From Kaistella soli (lineage in GTDB: Bacteria > Bacteroidota > Bacteroidia > Flavobacteriales > Weeksellaceae), in assembly GCF_019038595.1 (NCBI RefSeq), contig NZ_JAHOPF010000002.1, positions 434,001 to 498,000 on the forward strand: a stretch of DNA of 64,000 nt, given 5' to 3'. The position numbers were made by a program, and so were the translations under genes. Numbering within the stretch: position 1 is the first letter of the stretch; each line of letters starts with the position of its first letter. Below the pieces are notes generated by a model. That model was not told the origin of the DNA and ran no database searches. It saw only the letters and a list, made by a program, of their open reading frames with translations. Shown here piece by piece: positions 43,793 through 52,380 of this stretch.

Positions 43793-44755
43793 ATGCTAAA
43801 ATCAGGTTTAGTTGGAGCCGGACATCTTGGTAAAATCCATTTAAAATTATTGAATCAGTCGGAAAAATACGAATTAATCGGTTTTCACGACGCCGACAAA
43901 GAAAACGGAAAAAAACTCGAAGCCGAATTCGGGTACAGGTATTTTGAAAAATTCGAAGACCTTTTGCAGGAAATCGACATGCTGGATATTGTAACTCCCA
44001 CCCTTTACCATTACGATTATGCGATAAAAGCGATTGAAAACCGCAAGCATTTCTTTATTGAAAAACCCGTAACCCAAACCCTGCAGCAAGCTGAAGAGAT
44101 CCTTTACAAATGCCGAGAATTTGGTATTAAAGCTCAGGTAGGTCACGTTGAAAGATATAATCCGGCGTTCATCGGTTCAAAAGAATTCATCAACGATCCG
44201 ATGTTTATTGAAATTCACCGGCTTGCAGAATTTAATCCGCGGGGAACTGATGTTTCAGTGGTTCTGGATTTGATGATCCACGATCTTGATATTCTGCTTT
44301 CGATAGTGAAATCTAAAGTAAAAAACATTCATGCTTCAGGCGTTTGCGTAGTTTCGAAATCTCCGGATATCGCGAATGCGAGAATCGAATTTGAAAACGG
44401 CTGCGTGGCAAATTTAACAACCTCCAGAATTTCGATGAAAGCCATGAGAAAATCACGGTTTTTCCAGAAAGACGCTTATATTTCGGTAGATTTTCTTGAG
44501 AAAAAAGCAGAAGTGATCCGCATGAAAGAGGCGCCGGAACATCCGACCGATTTCGATATGATCATTGAAAACGCAGAAGGCGAAAAAAACCAGATTATTT
44601 TTGAATATCCAAACATTCAGCCTAACAATGCCATATTAGACGAACTTGAAAGTTTTGCTGAAGCTATTACTGAAAATAAAAATGTAGAAGTTTCCCTGGA
44701 AGACGGAACCGAGGCTTTGAAAGTGGCGCTGGAAATCATGAAAATGATTTCGTAA
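43793..44755 (+). CDS. Gfo/Idh/MocA family NAD(P)-dependent oxidoreductase
   Basis: This 320-residue protein has an N-terminal Rossmann domain (GLVGAGHLGKIHLKLL at 5-20, FIEKPVTQTLQQAEEIL near 92) and a C-terminal substrate-binding sheet. It also has the family pattern VGHVERYNPAF near 117 and DLMIHDLDILLSI near 160, where EKP supplies the catalytic Lys and MIHDLD the His/Asp. Substrates are typically sugars or biliverdin-like compounds and cannot be told apart here. The following M23 gene is 58 bases downstream. Confidence 0.88.
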   Translation: MLKSGLVGAGHLGKIHLKLLNQSEKYELIGFHDADKENGKKLEAEFGYRYFEKFEDLLQEIDMLDIVTPTLYHYDYAIKAIENRKHFFIEKPVTQTLQQAEEILYKCREFGIKAQVGHVERYNPAFIGSKEFINDPMFIEIHRLAEFNPRGTDVSVVLDLMIHDLDILLSIVKSKVKNIHASGVCVVSKSPDIANARIEFENGCVANLTTSRISMKAMRKSRFFQKDAYISVDFLEKKAEVIRMKEAPEHPTDFDMIIENAEGEKNQIIFEYPNIQPNNAILDELESFAEAITENKNVEVSLEDGTEALKVALEIMKMIS

Positions 44756-44813
44756 ATCTGTAAAAATATTCCTGATAAATTTTAGGAGTAAAACACGTGA
44801 AATTCTTTTTTTA

Positions 44814-45635
44814 ATGACAAAAACATTTTCGATTACATTTCTTTTAATATCCCTCTTCTGTTTTTCCCAGAAAAGCTGGAATATCCGCTTTTATAACGAG
44901 GTCAACGGAAGTAATGCACAGATTTTCGCTGATAATAACGAAGAAATGCCGATGTCAGCAAAGTTCAGCTTCAAACTTCAGAACATGACTTCTACGCTGG
45001 AAAACGGACAGATTGTTGTCATTCCACCAAAAACCAAAAAATTTCCTGTCGCAAAACTGGCACCGGTCAAACCAAATGCAGCCAATATGTTTTCGTACAC
45101 CAACACCTACAATTTCGGAAATGTGCTGCAGGAAAATTATGACACTGATTACAGTTATTCTTTACCTTTTGAAAAAGGAAAAACCCAGCTCATCTTTCAG
45201 GGTTATAACGGGAAATTTTCCCACCAGAACGCTGCAGCCCTTGATTTCAATTTAAAAACCGGCGATAAAGTTTTTGCCGCTCGTGAAGGAACTGTGGTGG
45301 AAGTTGTAAAAAACAATTCCCAGAGCTGCCCCGATATTTCCTGCGCGAAATTTGCTAATAAGGTTCTTATCATGCACAGCGACGGAACTTTCGCCGATTA
45401 TGCACACTTAAAACAAAACGGAACAGATCTGAAACCCGGGGACAGAATCGAAAAGGGACAGTTCATTGGTTACAGCGGAAACACGGGCTTTTCCAACGGA
45501 CCGCATCTGCATTTTTCGGTTTTTATCAACCGGATCAACGGCGACCGGACCTTTATTAAAACTAAATTTAATGTTGCAGAAAGTGAAATTCCTGTTTATC
45601 TTGCTGAGGGCAAAACTTATACCCGAAGTTTGTAA
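44814..45635 (+). CDS. M23 family metallopeptidase (LytM domain), secreted
   Basis: This 273-residue protein has a signal peptide (about 1-18, ending FCFSQ) and a C-terminal LytM domain. Zinc ligands are in HQNAAALDF (His and Asp) and PHLHFSV (HxH), and the glycine-rich loop GYSGNTGFSNGPHLHF is intact, so an active peptidoglycan endopeptidase is likely. The N-terminal 120 residues show no other known domain. It precedes the beta-lactamase gene by 31 bases, and both act on peptidoglycan or its inhibitors. Confidence 0.88.
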   Translation: MTKTFSITFLLISLFCFSQKSWNIRFYNEVNGSNAQIFADNNEEMPMSAKFSFKLQNMTSTLENGQIVVIPPKTKKFPVAKLAPVKPNAANMFSYTNTYNFGNVLQENYDTDYSYSLPFEKGKTQLIFQGYNGKFSHQNAAALDFNLKTGDKVFAAREGTVVEVVKNNSQSCPDISCAKFANKVLIMHSDGTFADYAHLKQNGTDLKPGDRIEKGQFIGYSGNTGFSNGPHLHFSVFINRINGDRTFIKTKFNVAESEIPVYLAEGKTYTRSL

Positions 45636-45666
45636 TTTTAATTGATCATTGCATCATTATTTCCTT

Positions 45667-46557
45667 ATGAAAAAACAGTTTATACTATTTGCGCTTTTTA
45701 TTTCTGTATTAAATTTTTCTCAGAATTTAAAGAAAGAAATTCTTAAAATAACTAAGGACAAAAATGCCACCGTAGCTGTTTCTGTCAAGGGAATCGATTT
45801 TCCGTACGAATTTAATAATGAAAATGCAGACAAAAAACTGCCGATGCTCAGCGTTTTTAAATTCCATATTGCCGCAGCAGTGCTGAATGAAGTTGACCAT
45901 GGAAAGCTGAAACTTGATCAGAAAATTCCGCTAAAGAAATCCGATTTACTGGAAAACACACACAGTCCGCTTCGCGATAAATATCCGAACGCAAATGTAG
46001 AACTGACGGTGGATGAAATTATCAAGTATACCGTCGCGCAAAGCGATAACAACGGCTGCGATATCTTGCTGAGATTAATTGGCGGAACACAAACCGTGCA
46101 GAAATTCATGGATTCGAAAGGCATAAAAAAATTCCAGATCAAGTATAATGAAGAATGGATGCACAAAGGAAAAGAATATCTGTACCCGAACTATACGACG
46201 GTAAAATCTCTAAGTTTGCTTTATAAAAGTTTCTTCGAAAAGAAAATTCTTTCTGAAAAATCGACAGCATACTTGATGAATATCATGCTGGGAACAACCA
46301 CCGGCGCCAACAAATTAAAGGAACAGCTTCCAGCTGGAACAGCGATTGCCCACAAAACCGGCTCTTCCGGAAAAGACGGCAATTTGACCATTGCTGAAAA
46401 TGACTCAGGAATCATTACCCTTCCCGATGGAAAACATTATGCGATTACAGTTTTTGTGATCGATTCGACGGAATCGGAAGCGGTAAATACTAAAATGATT
46501 TCTGATATTTCTAAAAAAGTATGGGACTATTTTAATTCAACTCATAAAAATAAATAA
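45667..46557 (+). CDS. Class A beta-lactamase, subclass A2 (CGA/CIA-like)
   Basis: This 296-residue secreted enzyme starts at ATG 45667 with a signal peptide (MKKQFILFALFISVLNFSQ). All active-site motifs are present: SVFK with Ser62 and Lys65, SDN at 126-128, a Glu in NEEWM at 162-163 (Glu166 equivalent), and KTG from Lys230 in AHKTGSSGK. The N-terminal pattern and the NEEWMHK region resemble the chromosomal CGA/CIA/CME group of Chryseobacterium and Elizabethkingia, which hydrolyse cephalosporins. Host range and spectrum need testing. The downstream dehydrogenase ATG directly follows its stop. Confidence 0.9.
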   Translation: MKKQFILFALFISVLNFSQNLKKEILKITKDKNATVAVSVKGIDFPYEFNNENADKKLPMLSVFKFHIAAAVLNEVDHGKLKLDQKIPLKKSDLLENTHSPLRDKYPNANVELTVDEIIKYTVAQSDNNGCDILLRLIGGTQTVQKFMDSKGIKKFQIKYNEEWMHKGKEYLYPNYTTVKSLSLLYKSFFEKKILSEKSTAYLMNIMLGTTTGANKLKEQLPAGTAIAHKTGSSGKDGNLTIAENDSGIITLPDGKHYAITVFVIDSTESEAVNTKMISDISKKVWDYFNSTHKNK

Positions 46558-47448
46558 ATGAAAAACATTGTCGTAATCGGAGCCGGAACAATGGGAAACG
46601 GAATTGCTCACACGTTTGCTCAAACCGGCTTTAACGTCAACTTGGTAGATGTTTCTACTGAAGCTTTAGAAAAAGGACTGAAAACAATCACTGCAAATCT
46701 GGACAGAATCATTGCGAAAGGCAATCTTACCGAAGAACAGAAAGCAGCTACTTTAAGCAATATTTCTACTTTTACCCAATTGGAGGATGCTGCAAAAAAT
46801 GCTGAATTAATCGTGGAAGCAGCGACAGAAAACCTCGATTTGAAACTGAAAATTTTCAAACAGATGGATGAGTTAGCTCCTGAAAACTGTATTCTCGCCA
46901 CCAATACTTCTTCCATTTCCATTACTAAAATCGCTTCGGTAACAAAACGCCCCGAAAAAGTAATCGGAATGCACTTTATGAACCCGGTTCCTGTAATGAA
47001 ACTTGTGGAAATCATTAAAGGCTACTCCACTTCCAAAGCCACTTTCGATGAGATTTCCGAAATGAGCAAAACTTTGGGAAAAGTGCCGGTTGAAGTAAAC
47101 GATTATCCAGGTTTTGTGGCGAACAGAATATTAATGCCGATGATCAATGAAGCCATAGAAACGCTTTACAACGGCGTTGCCGGTGTTGAGGAAATTGATA
47201 CGGTAATGAAACTTGGTATGGCACATCCAATGGGACCTTTGCAGCTCGCAGATTTTATCGGACTCGACGTTTGTCTGGCCATTCTGAATGTAATGCATGG
47301 CGGTTTCAAAAATCCGAAATACGCACCAAATCCTTTGTTGGTTAATATGGTAACTGCAGGGAAACTGGGTGTAAAATCTGGTGAAGGTTTTTATGATTAT
47401 TCTGAAAGCAGAAAAGCTGAGAAAGTATCAAGAGTCTTCCTAAAGTAG
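46558..47448 (+). CDS. hbd: 3-hydroxybutyryl-CoA dehydrogenase
   Basis: This 296-residue single-domain HCDH has the NAD motif IGAGTMGNGIAHTFAQTG at 6-23, the catalytic region IGMHFMNPVPVMKLVEII near 138, and a C-terminal domain with NDYPGFVANRILMPMINEA and MAHPMGPLQLADFIGLDV. It oxidises 3-hydroxybutyryl-CoA or similar short-chain 3-hydroxyacyl-CoA. Unlike fadN it has no hydratase domain and no nearby copy of the MarR palindrome. Its ATG directly abuts the beta-lactamase stop. Confidence 0.92.
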   Translation: MKNIVVIGAGTMGNGIAHTFAQTGFNVNLVDVSTEALEKGLKTITANLDRIIAKGNLTEEQKAATLSNISTFTQLEDAAKNAELIVEAATENLDLKLKIFKQMDELAPENCILATNTSSISITKIASVTKRPEKVIGMHFMNPVPVMKLVEIIKGYSTSKATFDEISEMSKTLGKVPVEVNDYPGFVANRILMPMINEAIETLYNGVAGVEEIDTVMKLGMAHPMGPLQLADFIGLDVCLAILNVMHGGFKNPKYAPNPLLVNMVTAGKLGVKSGEGFYDYSESRKAEKVSRVFLK

Positions 47449-47455
47449 ATGATCA

Positions 47456-47493
47456 AAGGCGCTGTCAGAGCTTAAAATGCTGACAGCGCTTTC
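47456..47493 (+). terminator. Hairpin after hbd, probable terminator
   Basis: A perfect 10-bp stem GCGCTGTCAG/CTGACAGCGC (47459-47468 and 47480-47489) with flanking AAAG/CTTT lies 10 bases after the stop. The downstream T tract is weak (TTTC), so termination efficiency is uncertain. Confidence 0.65.
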
Positions 47494-47509
47494 AAATTAT
47501 TAATAAAAA

Positions 47510-48832
47510 ATGAGAAGAAAAGTCCTCGAACAAAGAATTCAGATTCTTCTGATTTTTGCTACTGTTATCTTTACCGTTTTACGTTTCCTGCTGAACGAAA
47601 AAGGAAGAACCAATCCTGATTCTATCCGGTTTATGCGGACTGCAAATGTTTTTCCTGTAATTGATAATACCACGACGCCAATGGGTTATCCATTGAGTTT
47701 AAAATTCTTTACCTTATTGGGTATGGATGAATTTTGGGCGAGTAAAACAATAGGAATTCTTGCTTATCTTTTCATCATTTATTTCGCCTGGAAAAAGAAA
47801 TTCTATCTGAAAGAAACCATTTTAATAGGCGGACTTTTCAGTTTCGTTTCCATATTTTCCTACACGATGAGCGAATCTCTGATTCTGCCATTTTTATTCA
47901 TATTTCTCTTTGTGGCAAGACAGATCATTATTGGGGAACTTAAGGGCTTTAAAGCATTTCTCTATTTGAGTTTGTCACTGTTGGTTCTTTACAACATCCG
48001 TTATCCGGCACTTTTTATCATGGGCGGAGTTTTCCTTTTCGGAATTTGGAACTACAGGAAACACTACGGCAGAACTTTTATCTTTTCCGGACTTGTGGGT
48101 TTTGCTTTCGTGGTTTTGTATAAATTTCTTTTTATTGATTATTTTAATGAAAAATACGTTGACCAGTTTTTAGAAATAGGGCTTCATCCAACCTCCAAAC
48201 TGTTGGTGGAACTTTTTCAGGGTTTGGCAACAACATTTAATCCGTTTATTCATATCGCAAATCCAGCCGGCGGAATCATTAATTACGGAATTTACAGCAT
48301 CGGTTTTTTGAATATTCTGTTGATTGTATTTCTCTTCATTAAAAGCAGACTTTCAGAAACAGAGAAATTTTCTGTGTTCACTGGAGTTACCGGAATTATC
48401 TGTTCATTCTTTATTCAGTATTTCTATTCGGTAAATCCAATTGATTACCGTCTTATGGCACCATTTTCCTTTCCAATCTGGCTGGTTTATTTCAAAAAAA
48501 TGTATCAGATTTTCGGAAAACCTACCTACGGAATTACAGTTTTAAGTTTGATAACCGGCTTTGTATTCACCTGGCTTTCAAAAGGAAACTATCTTGAAAA
48601 CCGTCGGGAAATAACAAAATTCCTGAAATCTGAAAAGCTCGAAAAAGGCCGGATCAATTTCTATATGGAAAACGAAGAACAACTCGACAGGATGCAGATT
48701 GCCGAACTGATCAGCACCGTCAACCCAAATGTGAAAGTTACTTTTGTGCCTAAGGATACGCTTCAAACGAATACTTTGACCAAATACAAAGTTTTAAGAA
48801 AAATTAAAATCGACGAGAATAAATATCAATAA
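47510..48832 (+). CDS. Polytopic membrane protein, possible GT-C/ArnT-like glycosyltransferase
   Basis: This 440-residue protein has about ten membrane helices and a soluble C-terminal tail from about 365. The N-terminal loop NPDSIRFMRTANVFPVIDNTTTPMGYPLSLKFFTLLG resembles the first periplasmic loop of GT-C type lipid-linked sugar transferases, in which an acidic residue is catalytic, but I see no decisive motif. It may add sugars to a lipid or glycan from a polyprenyl carrier. It stands between the hbd hairpin and a small acidic protein gene. Confidence 0.65.
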   Translation: MRRKVLEQRIQILLIFATVIFTVLRFLLNEKGRTNPDSIRFMRTANVFPVIDNTTTPMGYPLSLKFFTLLGMDEFWASKTIGILAYLFIIYFAWKKKFYLKETILIGGLFSFVSIFSYTMSESLILPFLFIFLFVARQIIIGELKGFKAFLYLSLSLLVLYNIRYPALFIMGGVFLFGIWNYRKHYGRTFIFSGLVGFAFVVLYKFLFIDYFNEKYVDQFLEIGLHPTSKLLVELFQGLATTFNPFIHIANPAGGIINYGIYSIGFLNILLIVFLFIKSRLSETEKFSVFTGVTGIICSFFIQYFYSVNPIDYRLMAPFSFPIWLVYFKKMYQIFGKPTYGITVLSLITGFVFTWLSKGNYLENRREITKFLKSEKLEKGRINFYMENEEQLDRMQIAELISTVNPNVKVTFVPKDTLQTNTLTKYKVLRKIKIDENKYQ

Positions 48833-48839
48833 AATTTTT

Positions 48840-48847
48840 TATCTTTG
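48840..48847 (+). promoter_or_regulatory. -7 box of the small acidic protein gene
   Basis: TATCTTTG matches TAnnTTTG. It lies 22 bases upstream of the ATG at 48870 and 8 bases after the preceding stop. Confidence 0.55.
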
Positions 48848-48869
48848 GAGAAGTTTAAACATTAGAAAA

Positions 48870-49112
48870 ATGAAAGTACCAAAATTTTTATTAGCCGACA
48901 ATTCAGATTTTCCTGAAGATTTATTTGTTGTTCACACGGAATATCCGAGATTTATCCTTAATGTAGAAGAAGAGGAAGTTGAATGGTTGGATGATTTGGA
49001 AGGTGACGATGAGGAAACGATGGCAGATGAAGCTACCAAAGTTGTAGAAGCAGCCTTCAAATGGTGCGATGACGAACTCGCAAAATATGATGAGGAAGAA
49101 GACGAAGAATAA
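48870..49112 (+). CDS. Small acidic protein of unknown function
   Basis: This 80-residue soluble protein begins MKVPKFLLADNSDFPEDLFVVHTEYPRFILNV and then becomes extremely acidic (EEEEVEWLDDLEGDDEE and a C-terminal EEEDEE run). It is a small conserved-looking protein of Flavobacteriia that I know only as hypothetical. It has its own -7 box and a strong terminator, so it is probably well expressed. Charge suggests interaction with a basic partner, but nothing specific can be said. Confidence 0.8.
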   Translation: MKVPKFLLADNSDFPEDLFVVHTEYPRFILNVEEEEVEWLDDLEGDDEETMADEATKVVEAAFKWCDDELAKYDEEEDEE

Positions 49113-49121
49113 ATAAAAAAT

Positions 49122-49155
49122 AAAAAAGGAACTCAGTTTTGAGTTCCTTTTTTTT
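49122..49155 (+). terminator. Rho-independent terminator of the small acidic protein gene
   Basis: A 14-bp stem AAAAAAGGAACTCA/TGAGTTCCTTTTTT with a GTTT loop and an extended T run lies 10 bases past the stop. The flanking A run lets it also serve the convergent META lipoprotein gene. Confidence 0.93.
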
Positions 49156-49177
49156 ATGGTTATTACAGAAAAAAATG

Positions 49178-49576
49178 CTATAATTTATTGAATTTCAGCA
49201 AGAGAAGATTCCCTTTATATAACTCGAGTGTATTTCCCTTCACCACATATTTAGTGGCGGCGTTCAACATGCTGAAAAACTGAGTTTCTACTTCCATATT
49301 AGGGCAGGCCATTTTAGTTGCACCAATATTCTTAGCTGAAAAATTGCCCGCTGTAGGATCCAGAGAAAGTTCCCCAAAATAGTTATTGCAGCCTCCGTTA
49401 CCGGTAATTTTGCCAGCCTCCACATTGAGCGTCGGCGTTTTCCCTTTCACCTGGTCAGCCAGGGTCCATTTCGTGCCTGCGATGTTCACCTGGGTGCTTC
49501 CTACTTTAGATGTCGACATTGATGCACAGGAAACCAATGTTACAGCAGCAAATATTGATAAAAAAATATTTTTCAT
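49178..49576 (-). CDS. META domain (HslJ-like) lipoprotein
   Basis: This 132-residue lipoprotein has lipobox Cys17 (AAVTLVSC) and a META domain: GTKWTLADQV near 34 and the signature GNGGCNNYFGEL near 59. HslJ-type proteins are small periplasmic proteins linked to heat shock or novobiocin resistance in E. coli; biochemical role unsettled. It has its own upstream region and is convergent to the acidic protein gene. Confidence 0.87.
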   Translation of the reverse strand: MKNIFLSIFAAVTLVSCASMSTSKVGSTQVNIAGTKWTLADQVKGKTPTLNVEAGKITGNGGCNNYFGELSLDPTAGNFSAKNIGATKMACPNMEVETQFFSMLNAATKYVVKGNTLELYKGNLLLLKFNKL

Positions 49577-49743
49577 AAGTCGTTATCTTTTATTTTTAAT
49601 GATGATATGCAAATCCTTTCTCTATAAATATCTTTTCCTGACCAAATATAGAAGACGGTTGCATGAGCTTTTTTTGTTTGATCAAATTTAAGTAATATAA
49701 TTTATTTATCCGCGGTTATGCACAAATAAAGCTTTTATAAAAC

Positions 49744-49771
49744 AAAAAGCATCCCGGATGAGATGCTTTTT
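49744..49771 (-). terminator. Rho-independent terminator of pheT
   Basis: A perfect 10-bp stem AAAAAGCATC/GATGCTTTTT with an 8-base loop lies 20 bases after the pheT stop on the minus strand. Confidence 0.9.
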
Positions 49772-49790
49772 ATTATTAATGTTTGAATTT

Positions 49791-52193
49791 TTATGACCGA
49801 AGTTCTGCCGAAAATTCTTTCTGGAAATTCTTAATCAAAGAATTCATCACTTCATTGATTTCTTTTTCCTCCAAAGTTTTCTCTTCATTCAGCAGCTCAA
49901 AACTCAGTGCATAAGATTTTTTACCTTCAGGAAGATTTTTGCCTTCATACACATCGAAAAGATTGATGTTTTTAAGATATTTTGATGGATTCTTCTTTGC
50001 AGACTGATACAGTTCGCCGTAAGTTACATTTTTGTCGATCAGTAGAGCAAGATCTCTTCTTATGGTGTTGAATTTAGGAATATCAGTAAACTTCAGATTT
50101 CCTTTTGGCCGCAGTTCCTGACAGTTTTCCAACTCAATTTCTGCATAAAAACACTCCTGATCAATATCCGCGTCTTTCAGTAATTCTGGAGAAACTTTAC
50201 CTAATCTTGCAATCGTTTTCCCTCCGGAAGTCAGTTCCAAAGCATCAGAAAAACGGGCATCTTCAAGATCCTTTTCCGTGATATTCAGGTTCAGTTTGTC
50301 CAGAAGAATTTTCACATACGATTTAAGGTAATAAAAATCGGTTGCTGATTTAGGCTGAAGCCAGTTTTCAGCGCTATTTCTACCGGAAACCAAAATTGCC
50401 AGCTGTTTTCTCTCCTCGTATTTTTGTTTTTTAAGATAAATTTTACCGAGCTCGAAAAATTTAATATCCTGATTTTTTCTTTTGATATTGTAATCTGCAT
50501 TCGATAAAAGACCCTCCAGTAAAGACTTTCTCATAAATGCTAAATCTCCGCTTAAAGGATTCAACAGTTTTACAGCATCAGTTTCATCTTTTACGGAAGT
50601 GAGCGAGTTGTTCATCACTTCGTTAAAACCATTGCTCTGTAAAGTTCTCGCCCAGGAATTTTCCAGTGCGTCCTGATCTTCAGAACTTAATTTAACCGGG
50701 GTAAAAGAGATTTTCTGTGGAGCATCAATTTTATTATAACCGTAAATTCTTAGAATTTCTTCGATAACATCAATTTCTCTCGTAACGTCCGCTCTGTAAG
50801 CGGGAACAGAAATTTCCAAACCGTTCTGAATTTCATTGAGAACCTCAATATCAAGCGATTTCAAAATTTCTTTTATTTTCTCTTTATGAATTTTTGTTCC
50901 TAAAATCTGCTCGACTTTAGAGAATCTTAAAATCACATAATTGTTTTCGATTTTTTCCGGGTAATGCTCTAAAAGTCCGCCTGTCATTTTCCCGCCGGTG
51001 ATTTCTTCAATCATCGAAATGGCGTGAGTGATGGCGGTTCTGGTATTATTCGGATCCACGCCGCGTTCAAAACGGAAAGAGGCATCGGTATTCAACCCAT
51101 GGAATTTCGCTCCCTTTCTTACTGCAACCGGATTAAAATAAGCACTTTCCAGGAAGATTGTTTTTGTATCTTCCGACACTCCGGAATGCTGACCTCCGAA
51201 AACTCCGGCTATACACATCGGATGATCTTCGCCGTCTTTAATCATAATTTCGGTACCGTTGAGCGTTCTTTCAACGCCATCCAAAGTTGTGAATTTGGCT
51301 CCCTCAGGACTAACGCCTACTTTTACTTTTTTACCGGCAATGCGACCCGCATCAAAAGCATGAAGCGGCTGGCCCAATCCATGCAAAATATAATTGGTAA
51401 TGTCTACAATATTATTAATCGGGCTCAGACCGATGGATTTCAGTCTTTGCTTCAGCCAGTCCGGCGAATCGGTAACTTTTACATTATCGATTACTGCACC
51501 GATATATCTTGGAACCAATGCTGAATCTTCCACTTCCAGCTGAAAATCATGAGTTCCTTCAGCAGTTAAAGATTTAGAAACTGTTTTTTCAAACTCCGAT
51601 TTCATCTGGTTGGAAACCAAGAACGCGTTCAAATCCCGTGCAACACCATAATGCGACATCGCATCGGTTCTGTTTGGTGTTAACCCGATTTCGTATACTT
51701 CATCATTGGAAAGTTCAAAATAATCAGCGAAATTTTTTCCGACTTCAAACTTATTTTCATCCAGAATCATGATTCCGCCGTGATCGTCGCTTAAACCCAA
51801 CTCATCTTCCGCACAGATCATTCCCTGAGAAACTTCACCACGGATTTTTGCTTCTTTAATCGCAAATGAGCTTCCGTCTTTACCATAAATTTTTGTGCCA
51901 ACTACAGCAACCGGAACAGTTTGTCCCTCTGCCACATTTGGTGCGCCGCAAACGATGTTCAATATTTTGCCGTTTCCAATGTCAACGGTTGTTTTCTTTA
52001 ATTTATCGGCATTTTGATGTTGCTCACACGTTAATACTTTTCCGATAATGATTCCTTCCAGGCTTCCTTTTACAGATTCGTACTTTTCGATTCCTTCTAC
52101 TTCCAGACCAATATCCGTAAGATATTCTCCGATTTTATCTGATTTTAAATCAGTGTTGATGTAATCTTTAAGCCAGTTGTTTGAGATTTTCAT
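49791..52193 (-). CDS. pheT: Phenylalanine-tRNA ligase beta subunit
   Basis: This 800-residue subunit has an N-terminal EMAP/OB tRNA-binding domain (VLTCEQHQNADKLKKTTVDIG near 53), B3/B4 editing domain (about 200-390, with YILHGLGQPLHAFDAGRI), B5 domain (about 400-470), catalytic-like core, and a C-terminal anticodon-binding FDX-ACB domain (IPKFNTIRRDLALLID near 700). Full length. It charges tRNA-Phe with PheS, which is not in this window, so pheS and pheT are unlinked here, as in many Bacteroidetes. Confidence 0.96.
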   Translation of the reverse strand: MKISNNWLKDYINTDLKSDKIGEYLTDIGLEVEGIEKYESVKGSLEGIIIGKVLTCEQHQNADKLKKTTVDIGNGKILNIVCGAPNVAEGQTVPVAVVGTKIYGKDGSSFAIKEAKIRGEVSQGMICAEDELGLSDDHGGIMILDENKFEVGKNFADYFELSNDEVYEIGLTPNRTDAMSHYGVARDLNAFLVSNQMKSEFEKTVSKSLTAEGTHDFQLEVEDSALVPRYIGAVIDNVKVTDSPDWLKQRLKSIGLSPINNIVDITNYILHGLGQPLHAFDAGRIAGKKVKVGVSPEGAKFTTLDGVERTLNGTEIMIKDGEDHPMCIAGVFGGQHSGVSEDTKTIFLESAYFNPVAVRKGAKFHGLNTDASFRFERGVDPNNTRTAITHAISMIEEITGGKMTGGLLEHYPEKIENNYVILRFSKVEQILGTKIHKEKIKEILKSLDIEVLNEIQNGLEISVPAYRADVTREIDVIEEILRIYGYNKIDAPQKISFTPVKLSSEDQDALENSWARTLQSNGFNEVMNNSLTSVKDETDAVKLLNPLSGDLAFMRKSLLEGLLSNADYNIKRKNQDIKFFELGKIYLKKQKYEERKQLAILVSGRNSAENWLQPKSATDFYYLKSYVKILLDKLNLNITEKDLEDARFSDALELTSGGKTIARLGKVSPELLKDADIDQECFYAEIELENCQELRPKGNLKFTDIPKFNTIRRDLALLIDKNVTYGELYQSAKKNPSKYLKNINLFDVYEGKNLPEGKKSYALSFELLNEEKTLEEKEINEVMNSLIKNFQKEFSAELRS

Positions 52194-52320
52194 TTGCTGT
52201 TCCTATTTTTTGAGGGCAATGTTACCTTTCGGTTTCATTCTTGGATAATTTAAAATGTGGCATTAAAAAGCAGAATTTTAAATACCGATAAGTTTGCAAA
52301 TATCGTGATTTTGCAGTTTA

Positions 52321-52358
52321 AAAAAAAATTGAGATCTGAAAAATTTCAAATCTCAATT
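52321..52358 (-). terminator. Rho-independent terminator of dnaN
   Basis: The stem AATTGAGAT/ATCTCAATT, continued inside by TGAAA/TTTCA after one mismatch, is followed on the minus strand by eight T. It lies 23 bases past the dnaN stop. Confidence 0.85.
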
Positions 52359-52380
52359 AATTATAAGGGTATAGTTTATT

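Noticed and set aside
51024-51524. 166-codon open frame antisense to pheT
   Set aside because: It overlaps the conserved editing domain of PheT completely and has no recognisable protein features.
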